Positions 1 through 6,461 of a stretch of 10,971 bases of DNA are shown piece by piece. The translations under genes were made by a program, and so were the position numbers. Under the pieces are notes generated by a model, which had not been told where the DNA came from, did not search any database, and worked only from the letters and a program-made list of their open reading frames with translations. Numbering within the stretch: position 1 is the stretch's first letter; each line of letters opens with the position of its first letter. Source of the stretch: Baffinella frigidus (taxonomy: Eukaryota; Cryptophyceae; Cryptomonadales; Baffinellaceae); assembly GCA_026770585.1 (NCBI GenBank), contig MU647004.1:57112-68082 (forward strand), in the 5' to 3' direction.

Positions 1-421
1 CCCCCTTCGGGGTAGTCGCGGGCTGCTGAAGCCCTGGGGTAGTGTGTGTGTGTGGGGGGTAGGGTACACTCAGAGGGGTGTGACCCCCCGCCCCCCACCC
101 CGCGCGCGACTCGAGGCAAGACGCCCGCGCGGGGGGCCTCAGAGAGTGTAGGGTCTAGGGTCTAGGGTGCAGGGTGTAGGGTGCAGGGTGTAGGGTGTAG
201 GGCCAGCGCAGGCTTAACGTCAAGGAGGCTCCTGGTCTCATCTCAGAAAAGAAGTTATTAACAGGATTAAGAGGAAACCTCAACTATAATCACTTAAGAT
301 AATTAAGATAGTCGCACGTAGGGAATCGTGTTTTGTGTCGGAGCCTGGGCAAAGAAAATTACCACGCAGTTGGGCCCTGCTAGTGGCAGTGACGCAGTTT
401 TGTAGTAATTTCCGTTGCCAG
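1..421 (+). other. Probable PGK intron, 5' part cut by the window edge
   Basis: No coding block is recognisable before the first PGK exon. A PGK exon carrying the GGGM-FTF motif should precede it, but neither that motif nor a plausible donor is visible, so this stretch is read as the 3' end of an intron longer than 400 bp. It holds a C/G-rich start, a telomere-like tract at 146-203 and an AT-richer stretch at 240-310. The acceptor AG is at 420-421, after a T-rich stretch. Confidence 0.5.
146..203. repeat. Degenerate telomere-like tandem tract (TAGGGTC / TAGGGTG)
   Basis: About eight head-to-tail units of the form TAGGGTSYAGGG occur on the + strand. They are variants of the TTTAGGG plant/algal-type telomere repeat with the T run replaced. 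The G-rich strand is + here, opposite to the orientation of similar tracts in PGK introns 4 to 6. Confidence 0.75.
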
Positions 422-458
422 ATTCAACGTCGGCTCCTCGTTCGTCGAGGAGGACACG
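422..458 (+). CDS. PGK: PGK exon 1 in window (37-nt mini-exon)
   Basis: The exon encodes [12 protein letters not shown] after one leading base that completes a split codon. It is flanked by TTGCCAG at the acceptor and GTTATG at the donor. It matches the PGK segment VGSSLVEED and joins in frame to [10 protein letters not shown] of the next exon, as in plant PGKs. It is very short, and its donor is not the usual GTRAG. Confidence 0.85.
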
Positions 459-3224
459 GTTATGAACACTAAACCCTAAACTAGGCGCGCTTCGCCTCCC
501 CCTCGCGAACATGAGGCATGTTAATAGGGTAACGGCCTGAAAATGGGGTAGTTAGGCCTACGGCATTGCCTAGGACCTCCTACCGTAGGCCGAGACTTTT
601 TGGTCCCTAGGATCCCTCGGCCTACGGTAGGAGGTCCTAGGCAATGCCGTATGCCTAACTACCCCACTTTCAGGCCGTTAGCCTATGAATGTAGCGGTCG
701 TGTTTGACAATTTATTAAACCTTGCCCCCCCCCCAGGTCGAGCTCGCGAAGGAGCTCGAGGCCAAGGCGAAGAAGCTGGGCGTGAAGTTCATCCTCCCCA
801 CCGACGTCATCCTCGCTGACAAGTTCGCGGCCGACGCCAAGACCCAGGTATTACCCTCTCGACGACTTGTTAAGACCTGTACGTATTTAGACCTGTGCAC
901 AGGTTTAGGACCTGGAAACGGGTCCTATCTCTTAAGTGCCCAGTAGGCGTATGCGCCCTACCGTAGGGCCCTAGGACCTGCCTTAGGACCTCTTGCGGGT
1001 CAATTTTGACCTGCTGGCCACTTGAGAGATGCCTATCGAAAAGTGGGCAACCTGCTAACTACGGCGTGAAGTTGATCCTCCCGGGGGACGTGATCCTCGC
1101 CGATCCGTTCGCGGCCGACGCCAGGACCCAGGTGTGCTTCTCATGTTCTCATATTCTCAGGGGAGACAATAGTATCATATCCAGAGAAGATCCTAAGCTT
1201 CAGCTTCCTCCACACTCACACACCCTTCCTCAAGACTCGGCACACCCTTTATGAACACACCCTTCCTCAACACGCACACACCCTTCTTCAACAAGCAGGC
1301 GTGTTTCTTACACCCCCCTGAGTGTGCCTTACACACATCCGAGTGTGTTGTTCGCCTCCCCTGGTGTACCTGACACACATCCGAGTGTTTCTTTCACCTC
1401 CCTGAGTGTGTCTGACACCCCTCCGAGTGTGCCTCACCCCTCCCGGAGTGTGACCCCTACACCCTACACACTGCGTCCCAACCCTGAACCCTAACCCTGA
1501 TACCGGCCACCATGTTTGCAGCCTCGAGAAGATCCCCAACGGATGGATGGGCCTCGACATCCTTCCTCAACACACATCCGAGTGTGCCCAACACACATCT
1601 CCGAGTGTACTTGAACACACACCCGAGTGTGTCTGACACCTCCATGTGTGTGCCTGCCGCCGCTCTGAGTGTGCCCAACACACATCCGAGTGTGTCTGAC
1701 ACCCTTCCACACGCAGGTGTGCAGCGTCGAGAAGATCCCCAACGGGTGGATGGGCCTCGACAACGGCCCCGCGTCGACCAAGATGATCTCGGAGGAGCTC
1801 TCTACCTGCAAGACCATCATCTGGAACGGCCCCATGGGCGTCTTCGAGGTACCCCCCGCACTTCTCTTCTTCTTCTTCTTCTAAATGTAATTTATTCTTC
1901 TAAATGTGATTTATTCTTATACATGTAATTTATACTTCTCTTCTTCTAAATGTAATTTATTGCGAGCCCAGGGTTACGCAGAGCTCAGGTTCTTCTCCTA
2001 ACCCGAACGCGATGGTGCATCGCACCCCCAAAACCGCAACCCCATCCCCCACCCTTTAGGTCCTTTACGTTCTTCGAGCTCCCCACATAGGCAGACACCG
2101 GAACTTGTTCTGCAGAAAAGCCACACCGTCGGACACGTTTATTGACATGACCACAACCCTAGATGGAGGCCTTCGCGGCGGGCACCAATGACCCGAACGC
2201 GATGCTGCGTCGGACCCCGCAAAACCTCACCCCCCCCACCCTAGATGGAGGCCTTCGGACCCCCAAAACCTCACCCACATCCCCTACCCTAGATGGAGGC
2301 GTCATCGGACCCCCAAAACCTCACCCACACCCCCCACCCCAGATGGAGGCGTTCGCGGCGGGCACCAACGACGTGGCCAAGACGCTCGCGGAGTGCACCA
2401 AGAAGGGGTGCATCACCATCATCGGCGGCGGCGACTCGGTGACCCTAAACCCCAAACCCAACCCCCAAATTCCTAAACCCTAAACCCTAAAAATGAAATC
2501 CGAAATCCGAAACCCTAAACCCTAAACCCCAACACCTCACCCAGGTCGCGGCCGTCGAGGCCGCGGGCCTCGCGTCCCAGATGTCCCACATCTCCACGGG
2601 TACGCCCCAAAACCTCCACTCTAAACCCTGAACCCTGAACCCTAAGCCCCAAACCCTAAACCCTCCACTCTCAACCGTAAACCCTCCACTCTCAACCCTA
2701 AACCCTCCACTCTAAACCCTCAACCCTCAACCCTAAACCCTAAACCCTCCACTCCAAACCCTCCACTCCAAACCCTCCACTCTAACCCCCAAACCCCAAC
2801 CCACAAACCCCACACCCTCAATCAGGCGGCGGCGCGTCGCTGGAGCTGCTCGAGGGCATGGTGCTTCCGGGCGTGGCGGCGCTCGACTCGGCGGGCGGGT
2901 CCGCGGGTGCCAAGATGGGTAAACCCTACACCCTACACCCTACACCCCACACTCTAAAACCCCTCCAAAAACTAAAACCTAAAACCCCTAAAATCCCTAA
3001 CCCCTAAACCCTAAACCCTGAACCCTAAACCCTAAAACCCCTGAACCCTAAACCCCACACCCTCATACCTCTAAACCCCCTAAACTAAACCCCACACCCT
3101 AAAAGCCCTAAAAGCCCTAAACCCTAAACCCTAACCCCTAAACCCTGAACCAGGCCCCCTCGTGACTGGCGCGAAGGCGTCGGAGACCGCCTACGCGCGC
3201 AACAAGCAGGCGTGGGACCTGTAG
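422..3224 (+). CDS. PGK: Phosphoglycerate kinase, C-terminal half, seven exons (5' partial)
   Basis: PGK converts 1,3-bisphosphoglycerate and ADP to 3-phosphoglycerate and ATP (the reverse in the Calvin cycle). Exons: 422-458, 737-847, 1717-1848, 2343-2438, 2545-2599, 2826-2918, 3154-3224. They join with consistent phases to about 197 residues and a TAG at 3222-3224. Visible family motifs in order: VGSSFVEED (plant/cyanobacterial-type VGSSLVEED), [43 protein letters not shown], the nucleotide-binding [25 protein letters not shown] and LPGVAALD. This is most of the C-terminal nucleotide-binding domain; roughly the first half of the protein lies upstream of the window. All introns are GT-AG (278, 869, 494, 106, 226 and 235 bp). 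Odd points: partial exon copies sit in introns 2 and 3, and a 31-residue tail follows the usual C terminus. Plastid versus cytosolic targeting cannot be judged without the N terminus. Confidence 0.96.
524..686. repeat. Foldback (MITE-like) element inside PGK intron 1
   Basis: Arms 524-594 and 616-686 are reverse complements over about 70 nt with two or three mismatches, around a 21-nt loop. The arms contain the palindromic core CCTACCGTAGG / CCTACGGTAGG and CCTAGGACCTCC. The element fills more than half of the 278-bp intron. No clear target-site duplication is seen. Its core resembles that of the larger TACAGGGG family further right. Confidence 0.9.
870..1045. repeat. Degenerate foldback remnant in PGK intron 2
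   Basis: Arms near 919-941 (GGGTCCTATCTCTTAAGTGCCC) are an imperfect reverse complement of the stretch near 1016-1040 (CCACTTGAGAGATGCCTATC). Between them lies a GCCCTACCGTAGGGCCCTAGG core shared with the other foldbacks. It lies directly upstream of the partial exon copy at 1063-1131. Confidence 0.45.
1063..1131 (+). pseudogene. Partial second copy of PGK exon 2 (3' 69 nt plus donor)
   Basis: This in-frame block encodes [20 protein letters not shown] then RTQ, followed by a GT donor (GTGTGC). It matches the last 23 codons of the true exon at 779-847, with 19 of 23 residues and 58 of 69 bases the same by my count. Some differences are synonymous. The 5' 42 nt of the exon are missing and no AG acceptor precedes the block, so it is probably not a usable exon. 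It lies 215 bp downstream of the true exon inside intron 2. Confidence 0.85.
1204..1480. repeat. Minisatellite of CACACATCCGAGTGTG-type units, block 1
   Basis: Imperfect tandem units pair a CACACMYCC half with a GAGTGTG half, so each unit is itself a weak hairpin. They are spaced by C/T-rich linkers (CTTCCTCAACA, CTGACAC). Units differ in length (about 20-33 bp). The tract fills the intron between the two partial exon copies. Confidence 0.85.
1514..1558 (+). pseudogene. Partial copy of PGK exon 3 start inside intron 2
   Basis: These 45 nt match the first 45 nt of the true exon at 1717-1761 with three differences, encoding [15 protein letters not shown] against [15 protein letters not shown]. 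The match stops abruptly and minisatellite sequence follows. The true acceptor CACGCAG is replaced by CCACCAT, so the only nearby AG is the internal TTTGCAG at 1515-1521, which would give a frameshift. It lies 203 bp upstream of the true exon. Confidence 0.88.
1561..1710. repeat. Minisatellite of CACACATCCGAGTGTG-type units, block 2
   Basis: Same unit family as 1204-1480, about five units including CACACATCCGAGTGTG three times. It separates the partial exon-3 copy from the true exon 3 and forms its C-rich 3' splice-site approach. Confidence 0.85.
1861..1961. repeat. CTT tract and TAAATGTAATTTATTCTTC tandem repeat
   Basis: A (TTC)n run at the start of intron 3 is followed by four imperfect copies of an AT-rich unit, TAAATGTRATTTATTCTT. 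The base composition is sharply unlike the rest of the gene. Confidence 0.8.
1999..2342 (+). repeat. Tandem units repeating the 3' splice site and start of PGK exon 4
   Basis: The exon-4 start ATGGAGGC, preceded by CCCTAG or CCCCAG, appears four times: 2163, 2245, 2293 and the true exon at 2343. The first copy carries 30 nt of exon ([10 protein letters not shown]); the others keep about 10-13 nt. Spacings are 82, 48 and 50 bp. The linker CGGACCCCCAAAACCTCACC is repeated with each unit, and an older linker copy sits at 1999-2059. From 2163 the frame stays open through the true exon (180 nt, 60 codons), so use of the distal acceptor would insert a P/T-rich stretch without a frameshift. The two middle acceptors would shift frame. 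Confidence 0.9.
2443..2530 (+). repeat. CCCTAAA telomere-like tract in PGK intron 4
   Basis: Degenerate CCCTAAACCC units fill almost the whole 106-bp intron up to the CACCCAG acceptor, with the C-rich strand as the gene's sense strand. Confidence 0.85.
2604..2822 (+). repeat. CCCTAAA telomere-like tract in PGK intron 5
   Basis: It contains CCCTAAACCCTCCACTCT higher-order units repeated several times between the donor GTACGC and the AATCAG acceptor. It is low complexity and C-rich on the sense strand. Confidence 0.85.
2920..3150 (+). repeat. CCCTAAA telomere-like tract in PGK intron 6
   Basis: It mixes CCCTACA, CCCTAAA, CCCTGAA and CCTAAAAG variants from the GTAAAC donor to the GAACCAG acceptor. 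The whole intron is this tract. Confidence 0.85.
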
Positions 3225-3423
3225 AGCGCCCAGCGCCCACCATCCCGTATGTGGCCAGTACATCGCCACTTGAGGGATAATCACTCCAGCTGCGGACCAG
3301 CGGCGGCCCCTGGGATTTCGGGGGGAAGGGCATGGTCGACTGGCATGTCAAGTGTGCGGCGGCGCGTCCGGGATTTTGTAAAGAGTAGAATCGAAGCGGG
3401 GTCGCGCCGCGCTCGGAAACCGC
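3225..3423. other. 3' flank of PGK, no gene seen
   Basis: The region begins directly after the PGK stop. No second coding block, strong hairpin or canonical AATAAA is visible. A TGTAAA occurs near 3377 but cannot be called a polyadenylation signal from sequence alone. Confidence 0.4.
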
Positions 3424-3555
3424 TACATGAGTACCTTGATCATCAGAAAGGGGGGTGTTTTCTTGTGCGCCCCCCCCCAAAGGACCACCATGGGGCCCTA
3501 GGCACAGGCCTGCTGCAGGCTCCTAGGGTGAGGCGCTAAGCGAGGTACCCATGTA
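3424..3555. mobile_element. Degenerate TACAGGGG-family MITE
   Basis: It starts TACATGAGTACCTTGATCATCAGAAA and ends TAAGCGAGGTACCCATGTA as diverged versions of the family ends, with C and G runs and a CCTAGG core between. It is the oldest-looking copy and lies 12 bp from the next one. Confidence 0.6.
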
Positions 3556-3567
3556 AGGGGGTACATG

Positions 3568-3684
3568 TACAGGGGTACCTCGCTGATACGAAACTGCCCC
3601 CCCCCCCTCAGCCCTAGGGATAGGCCTACATGTACTGTAGGGTCGTAGGAGGGGGCGGTTTCTTGTGAGCAAGGTACCCCTGTA
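3568..3684. mobile_element. TACAGGGG-family MITE, copy 2
   Basis: Its left end is TACAGGGGTACCTCGCTGATA and its right end GAGCAAGGTACCCCTGTA. The inner parts AAACTGCCCC / GGGGGCGGTTT pair to extend the stem. About 117 bp; no clear target duplication. Confidence 0.85.
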
Positions 3685-3831
3685 CTGGCAGTAAGGTCTG
3701 GCGCATCTATGGCGTAAGGCGCTCGTGACACACGGAGGCATGTGTCTGCGAGTTGAGACTTCACTGGGAGGAGAGGGAATCGGCACGTGCGGCCTCGTCT
3801 CCTTTTACATGTAGTGGACGTGACGGTGTAA

Positions 3832-3999
3832 AGTCACTCCGGCTATCCTACACGTGGTTGTTCACGTTTCAACCACGTGGCACATGATGCTTCGGAGTGG
3901 CGGAGGGCGCTCAAGTGGGAGAGGCGCATGGAGGAGATGATGGAGGGGCAGGCAGACGAGGTCTGCAATTTCCTCCCGGAGGAGGAAATTGAACCAACG
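3832..3999 (+). CDS. Possible exon fragment, acidic helical peptide (unrecognised)
   Basis: The frame is open from 3832 to the MITE at 4009. It encodes a charged stretch including HDASEWRRALKWERRMEEM and ends NFLPEEEIEPTN. The composition looks protein-like (W, E and R rich, helix-forming), unlike the shadow frames nearby. There is no convincing ATG, splice pair or family match, and a MITE directly follows. It could be a relic exon cut by the insertion or a chance frame. It overlaps the hairpin CACGTGGTTG / CAACCACGTG at 3851-3879. Confidence 0.22.
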
Positions 4000-4008
4000 A
4001 ATATAGTG

Positions 4009-4130
4009 TACAGGGGTACCTCGCTCATAAGAAACCGCCCCCCCCTAGGACCCTACAGTAGGACCATGCCTAGGGTCCTATGGTGGTCCTAGGGGGGGAG
4101 GCGGTTTCTTATGAGCGAGGTACCCCTGTA
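4009..4130. mobile_element. TACAGGGG-family MITE, copy 3 (best-preserved stem)
   Basis: TACAGGGGTACCTCGCTCAT at the left pairs with ATGAGCGAGGTACCCCTGTA at the right. The pairing continues through AAGAAACCGCC / GGCGGTTTCTT and CCTAGGACC / GGTCCTAGG, nearly closing the 122-bp element. Its forward frame gives the GTSLIRNRPPLGPYSRTMPR type of conceptual peptide. Confidence 0.93.
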
Positions 4131-4800
4131 GCAGTTCGTTCGTGTGCACGAGTTGGGGTTGGATGCAATGGGGGACCTGTAGGTCTTTTAGGTTTTAAAT
4201 GCTCCCAACATGGCCCAACGACACGTCTTTCCGTAGAAAAGATCTGCAGAAAAAGTATTTTAGCTTTCGGATTGCGTTGAGCTCTCCAGTGCAGAGGCTC
4301 GTGAAGAGGGGTTAGAGGGTGGTTCTCTTGGGGTTAGTGAAGATACCAACTGGTTCCCATGCTCACACACACACCAACCCAAGTCAGCCATTATGAGGCT
4401 CATAGTATCCCATGGTTGGAGCATAAGATCTCCAACCACGGATACCTCACAAGGTGAGAGGGATTGGGTGGGGGTGTGAGGTGAAATCAGTCAGACACAA
4501 AAACGACAGAGACCGTTCTCTCTCGATCGTTTCACTCCAGGAAAGGCGCGTCGACCTCCAGTACAGTCAAGATGCAGCGCTTCCGGCACCAAAGGGGGAC
4601 ACATTGCACACCCTCCGACCACCTCCGTGTCGCTTGCCAGCGAAAAGAAGCCGCGCAGAAATGCCAGCGCGCTCGCAAGCTCCTAGCTCTGTCCCAGTTC
4701 ACTTTGGTCTCGTAGATAGAGTGCCTGGTAAAAGTCTGTAAAAGAGTCGCGCGGCCTTCAACCCTTCTGCATCCTGACGGGCGGAGGTAGACGTGTATTC
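4131..4800. other. Gene-poor stretch with one hairpin and a 25-mer repeat
   Basis: No convincing gene. It contains the hairpin 4405-4445 (GTATCCCATGGTTGGA pairing with TCCAACCACGGATAC) and one copy of a CA-rich 25-mer at 4361-4385. A 47-codon ATG frame at 4572-4715 lacks any recognisable family. Confidence 0.5.
4361..4385. repeat. 25-bp direct repeat, copy 1
   Basis: It begins GCTCACACACACACCAACCC and is identical to 5905-5929, 1.5 kb away. Confidence 0.85.
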
Positions 4801-4806
4801 AACACC

Positions 4807-5022
4807 ATGCGAGGACAGCCTCAATCCGGAGTAGGCCCCGCGAGGCCCGAATCTACCCCGGGCCCCTCCGCAGCAACCGGAGACACCCCCGCCTCCGCAC
4901 CATCTGACAGCGCCCTTTCTTTGGGCACGCCAGCAGCATCTGCCAGCGCCGCTGCTTGTTTCGCCTCGCGAGCTTCGCGAGCTTCGCGGGGCACGCGAGC
5001 TTCGCGGGGCACGCGGAGGTAG
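4807..5022 (+). CDS. Hypothetical 71-residue A/S/P/R-rich ORF
   Basis: An ATG in a fair Kozak context (CAACACCATGC) opens a 71-codon frame, first rich in P, S and A (STPGPSAATGDTPASAPSD), then running into SRASRGTRASRGTR. That second part comes from the tandem DNA repeat at 4968-5016. No family is recognised. The composition follows the GC content, so it could be a chance frame or a first exon. The opposite strand is open over the same span. Confidence 0.2.
   Translation: MRGQPQSGVGPARPESTPGPSAATGDTPASAPSDSALSLGTPAASASAAACFASRASRASRGTRASRGTRR
4968..5016. repeat. Short tandem repeat GCGAGCTTCGCGGGGCAC
   Basis: Two full 18-bp units follow shorter GCGAGCTTC units. The unit contains the internal palindrome GCGAGCTTCGC. 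Confidence 0.8.
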
Positions 5023-5079
5023 ACGTGACGCACGCCCGCGAAACGCATCCCGAGGAAGCAGACCAGCCGCAGGTCCGGG

Positions 5080-5102
5080 GAGAGGTACGTCGTGTCTGCC
5101 AG
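5080..5102. repeat. Paralogous empty site of the MITE insertion at 5237
   Basis: The 23 bases from GAGAGGTACGTCG to GCCAG are identical to 5362-5384, right of the MITE. Upstream, 5053-5079 also resembles 5210-5236, left of the MITE (GCAGACCAGSCGSAGGT). This is therefore a second, uninterrupted copy of the insertion locus. Confidence 0.75.
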
Positions 5103-5236
5103 GGGTGGGGGGTGCGGGTGGTTAGTACGGATCTGTGAGCCTCGGTCGGACAGGTGACGAGCCTCGGTGGTTGATCGACCCCAACATGGCCAGCCAGCCC
5201 CCGGACGGAGGAGGCAGACCAGGCGGAGGTGAGAGG

Positions 5237-5358
5237 TACAGGGGTACCTCGCTCATAAGAAACGGCACCCCTCTCTAGGATCACCGTAGGCCCCTATGCA
5301 TAGTCCTACTGTAGGGTCCTAGGGGGGGGCGGTTTCTTATGAACGAGGCACCCCTGTA
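5237..5358. mobile_element. TACAGGGG-family MITE, copy 4, with 9-bp target-site duplication
   Basis: Ends are TACAGGGGTACCTCGCTCAT and ATGAACGAGGCACCCCTGTA. The flanks GGTGAGAGG at 5228-5236 and 5359-5367 are identical, a 9-bp target-site duplication. Nine-base duplications are typical of Mutator-like elements; hAT elements (8 bp) are the nearest alternative. There is no coding capacity, so it would move with a transposase supplied elsewhere. Confidence 0.92.
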
Positions 5359-5556
5359 GGTGAGAGGTACGTCGTGTCTGCCAGTGAGAGAAGAATGTGC
5401 GGTTATTGCGATCTCAACCCGTCAGGTATTTGATTTAAATGGTTCGGAGTCCCCAGAATGCACGAAATTTACTACACATTTGTCACGTCCAGCCCTTATT
5501 ATTACTAGTAAGACCAAACGCATCGAACCCAACCGCTTGCATGGAGCAGGCATCGA

Positions 5557-5656
5557 GGGCGTCACGGATGCAGTCCATCTAAACAATTTGTACTAGAATC
5601 TTATCCATTGCAATGGATTCCAACCGGAATCCCCCCCGGAAATCCGGGGGGAAAGG
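5557..5656. repeat. 100-bp dispersed repeat with two hairpins, copy 1
   Basis: It matches 6166-6265 over about 100 bp with few differences. It contains the palindrome TCCATTGCAATGGA and a CCCCCCGGA / TCCGGGGGG stem-loop. Confidence 0.9.
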
Positions 5657-5668
5657 AACTCGGGCACT

Positions 5669-5713
5669 GCGAAGTGGATTACCACAGGGACGATAGCCAC
5701 CAGCCCTCAACAG
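5669..5713. repeat. 45-bp direct repeat, copy 1
   Basis: It runs from GCGAAGTGGATTACCACAGG to CCCTCAACAG and is identical to 5818-5862. The 104 bp between the copies contain a perfect 20-bp palindrome. Confidence 0.92.
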
Positions 5714-5764
5714 TTCGTGAAAGCGACAGCCAAGGCAGTCACCTCGGACAGTTGGCTTCGGCGT

Positions 5765-5784
5765 CCGCGTGACCGGTCACGCGG
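5765..5784. repeat. Perfect 20-bp palindrome
   Basis: CCGCGTGACCGGTCACGCGG is fully self-complementary and lies between the two copies of the 45-bp direct repeat. Confidence 0.9.
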
Positions 5785-5817
5785 GCGTTCACGAGCCTGC
5801 CGGCGGGGCTGTTCCAC

Positions 5818-5862
5818 GCGAAGTGGATTACCACAGGGACGATAGCCACCAGCCCTCAACAG
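5818..5862. repeat. 45-bp direct repeat, copy 2
   Basis: Identical to 5669-5713. Confidence 0.92.
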
Positions 5863-5876
5863 ATCAAATGGCATGG

Positions 5877-5906
5877 ACCTCTGTTGTAAAGTACGTATGC
5901 TGACGC
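5877..5906 (-). repeat. Inverted copy of the 7319-7348 repeat segment
   Basis: CCTCTGTTGTAAAGTACGTA and the next bases to GACGC are the reverse complement of 7319-7348 with one mismatch. This links the middle repeat field to the repeats at 7.0-7.4 kb. Confidence 0.8.
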
Positions 5907-5929
5907 TCACACACACACCAACCCAAGTC
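5905..5929. repeat. 25-bp direct repeat, copy 2
   Basis: Identical to 4361-4385. Confidence 0.85.
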
Positions 5930-5990
5930 CTCTGTTGTAACTTTATCCGTTGGTCAGTACACAACAATGTTGGTCAGTACAAAACAGTAC

Positions 5991-6011
5991 GCCCGTCCTG
6001 TCAGGACGGGC
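5991..6011. repeat. Perfect hairpin GCCCGTCCTG-T-CAGGACGGGC
   Basis: Ten-base-pair arms with a one-base centre. No T run follows it, so it is not called a terminator. Confidence 0.7.
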
Positions 6012-6031
6012 GCGCCTCGGGATGAAGGGGG

Positions 6032-6146
6032 TACAGGGGTACCTCGCTCATAAGAAACCGCCCCCCCCCAGGACCCTACAGTAGGACCAGGGCCCTACGG
6101 TGGTCCTAGGGGGGGGTGCGCTTTCTTATGAGTGAGGTACCCCTGT
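6032..6146. mobile_element. TACAGGGG-family MITE, copy 5
   Basis: The left end is TACAGGGGTACCTCGCTCAT and the right end ATGAGTGAGGTACCCCTGT, with the final TA of the family changed. About 115 bp. It abuts the CCACTTAGCAGCGAC repeat at 6147. Confidence 0.9.
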
Positions 6147-6283
6147 CCACTTAGCAGCGACGGGGGGCTTCACGGATAAAGTCCATCTAAACAATTTGTA
6201 CTAGAATCTTATCCATTGCTATGGATTCCAACCGGACCCCCCCCCCGGAAATCTGGGGGGAAAGGCCTTGGGTCGCTGCTAAC
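6147..6283. repeat. TTAGCAGCGAC terminal-inverted-repeat unit enclosing the 100-bp repeat
   Basis: TTAGCAGCGAC at 6151-6161 and GTCGCTGCTAA at 6272-6282 are exact reverse complements. They bracket copy 2 of the 100-bp repeat (6166-6265). Copy 1 of that repeat has no such bracket, so the two are separable units. Confidence 0.7.
6166..6265. repeat. 100-bp dispersed repeat with two hairpins, copy 2
   Basis: It matches 5557-5656, including the CCATTGC-ATGG palindrome (one base changed here) and the C-run/G-run stem-loop. Confidence 0.9.
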
Positions 6284-6330
6284 GGGGTTTAGTTTTTAGG
6301 GGTTTGGGTGTGGGGTGTGGGGTTTGGGGC
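6284..6330. repeat. GGGTTT / GGGTGT telomere-like tract
   Basis: The tract is G-rich on the + strand. It runs into a segment (6321-6361, TTAGCACGCCACCRCG) that recurs at 9571-9611 after a similar G-rich tract. Confidence 0.7.
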
Positions 6331-6404
6331 TTAGCACGCCACCGCGCCGTCAGGAGGCGGGAGGCGGAAGGCGGGAGTCAGAAGGCAAGAGGGCAGCCTC
6401 ACAA

Positions 6405-6461
6405 GGTCGCTGCTAAGTGGTTGCCGCGAGACAGCGCGCGTCTAACCACTTGGCAGCGACC
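6405..6461. repeat. Hairpin related to the TTAGCAGCGAC unit
   Basis: GGTCGCTGCTAAGTGGTT at 6405-6422 pairs with AACCACTTGGCAGCGACC at 6444-6461 with one mismatch. The stem has the same sequence as the 6147-6161 end, so it is a solo foldback of that family. Confidence 0.85.

Noticed and set aside
1204-1710. CRISPR-like array
   Set aside because: Units vary in length and sequence, spacers are not unique, and the host is clearly a spliced eukaryotic gene.
1288-1835. Long - strand frames with repeated HTRxCVRHT motifs
   Set aside because: They are translations of the CACACATCCGAGTGTG minisatellite, not protein repeats.
2443-3150. Chromosome end (telomere)
   Set aside because: The CCCTAAA tracts are degenerate, confined between PGK splice sites and followed by coding exons, so they are intronic.
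4009-4092. GTSLIRNRPPLGPYSRTMPR peptide as a real protein
   Set aside because: It is the conceptual translation of a foldback MITE and recurs wherever the element lies in an open frame.
4572-4715. 47-codon + strand frame MQRFRHQRG to LSQFTLVS
   Set aside because: Tidy small frame with a good ATG context but no homologue I know and no supporting signal; chance frames of this size are common here.
5360-5596. 78-codon + strand ORF starting beside the MITE
   Set aside because: Its peptide is not implausible, but it begins in the target-site flank and ends inside the 100-bp dispersed repeat; no family or splice evidence.
5991-6011. Rho-independent terminator
   Set aside because: Strong GC hairpin but no following T run and no bacterial gene context.
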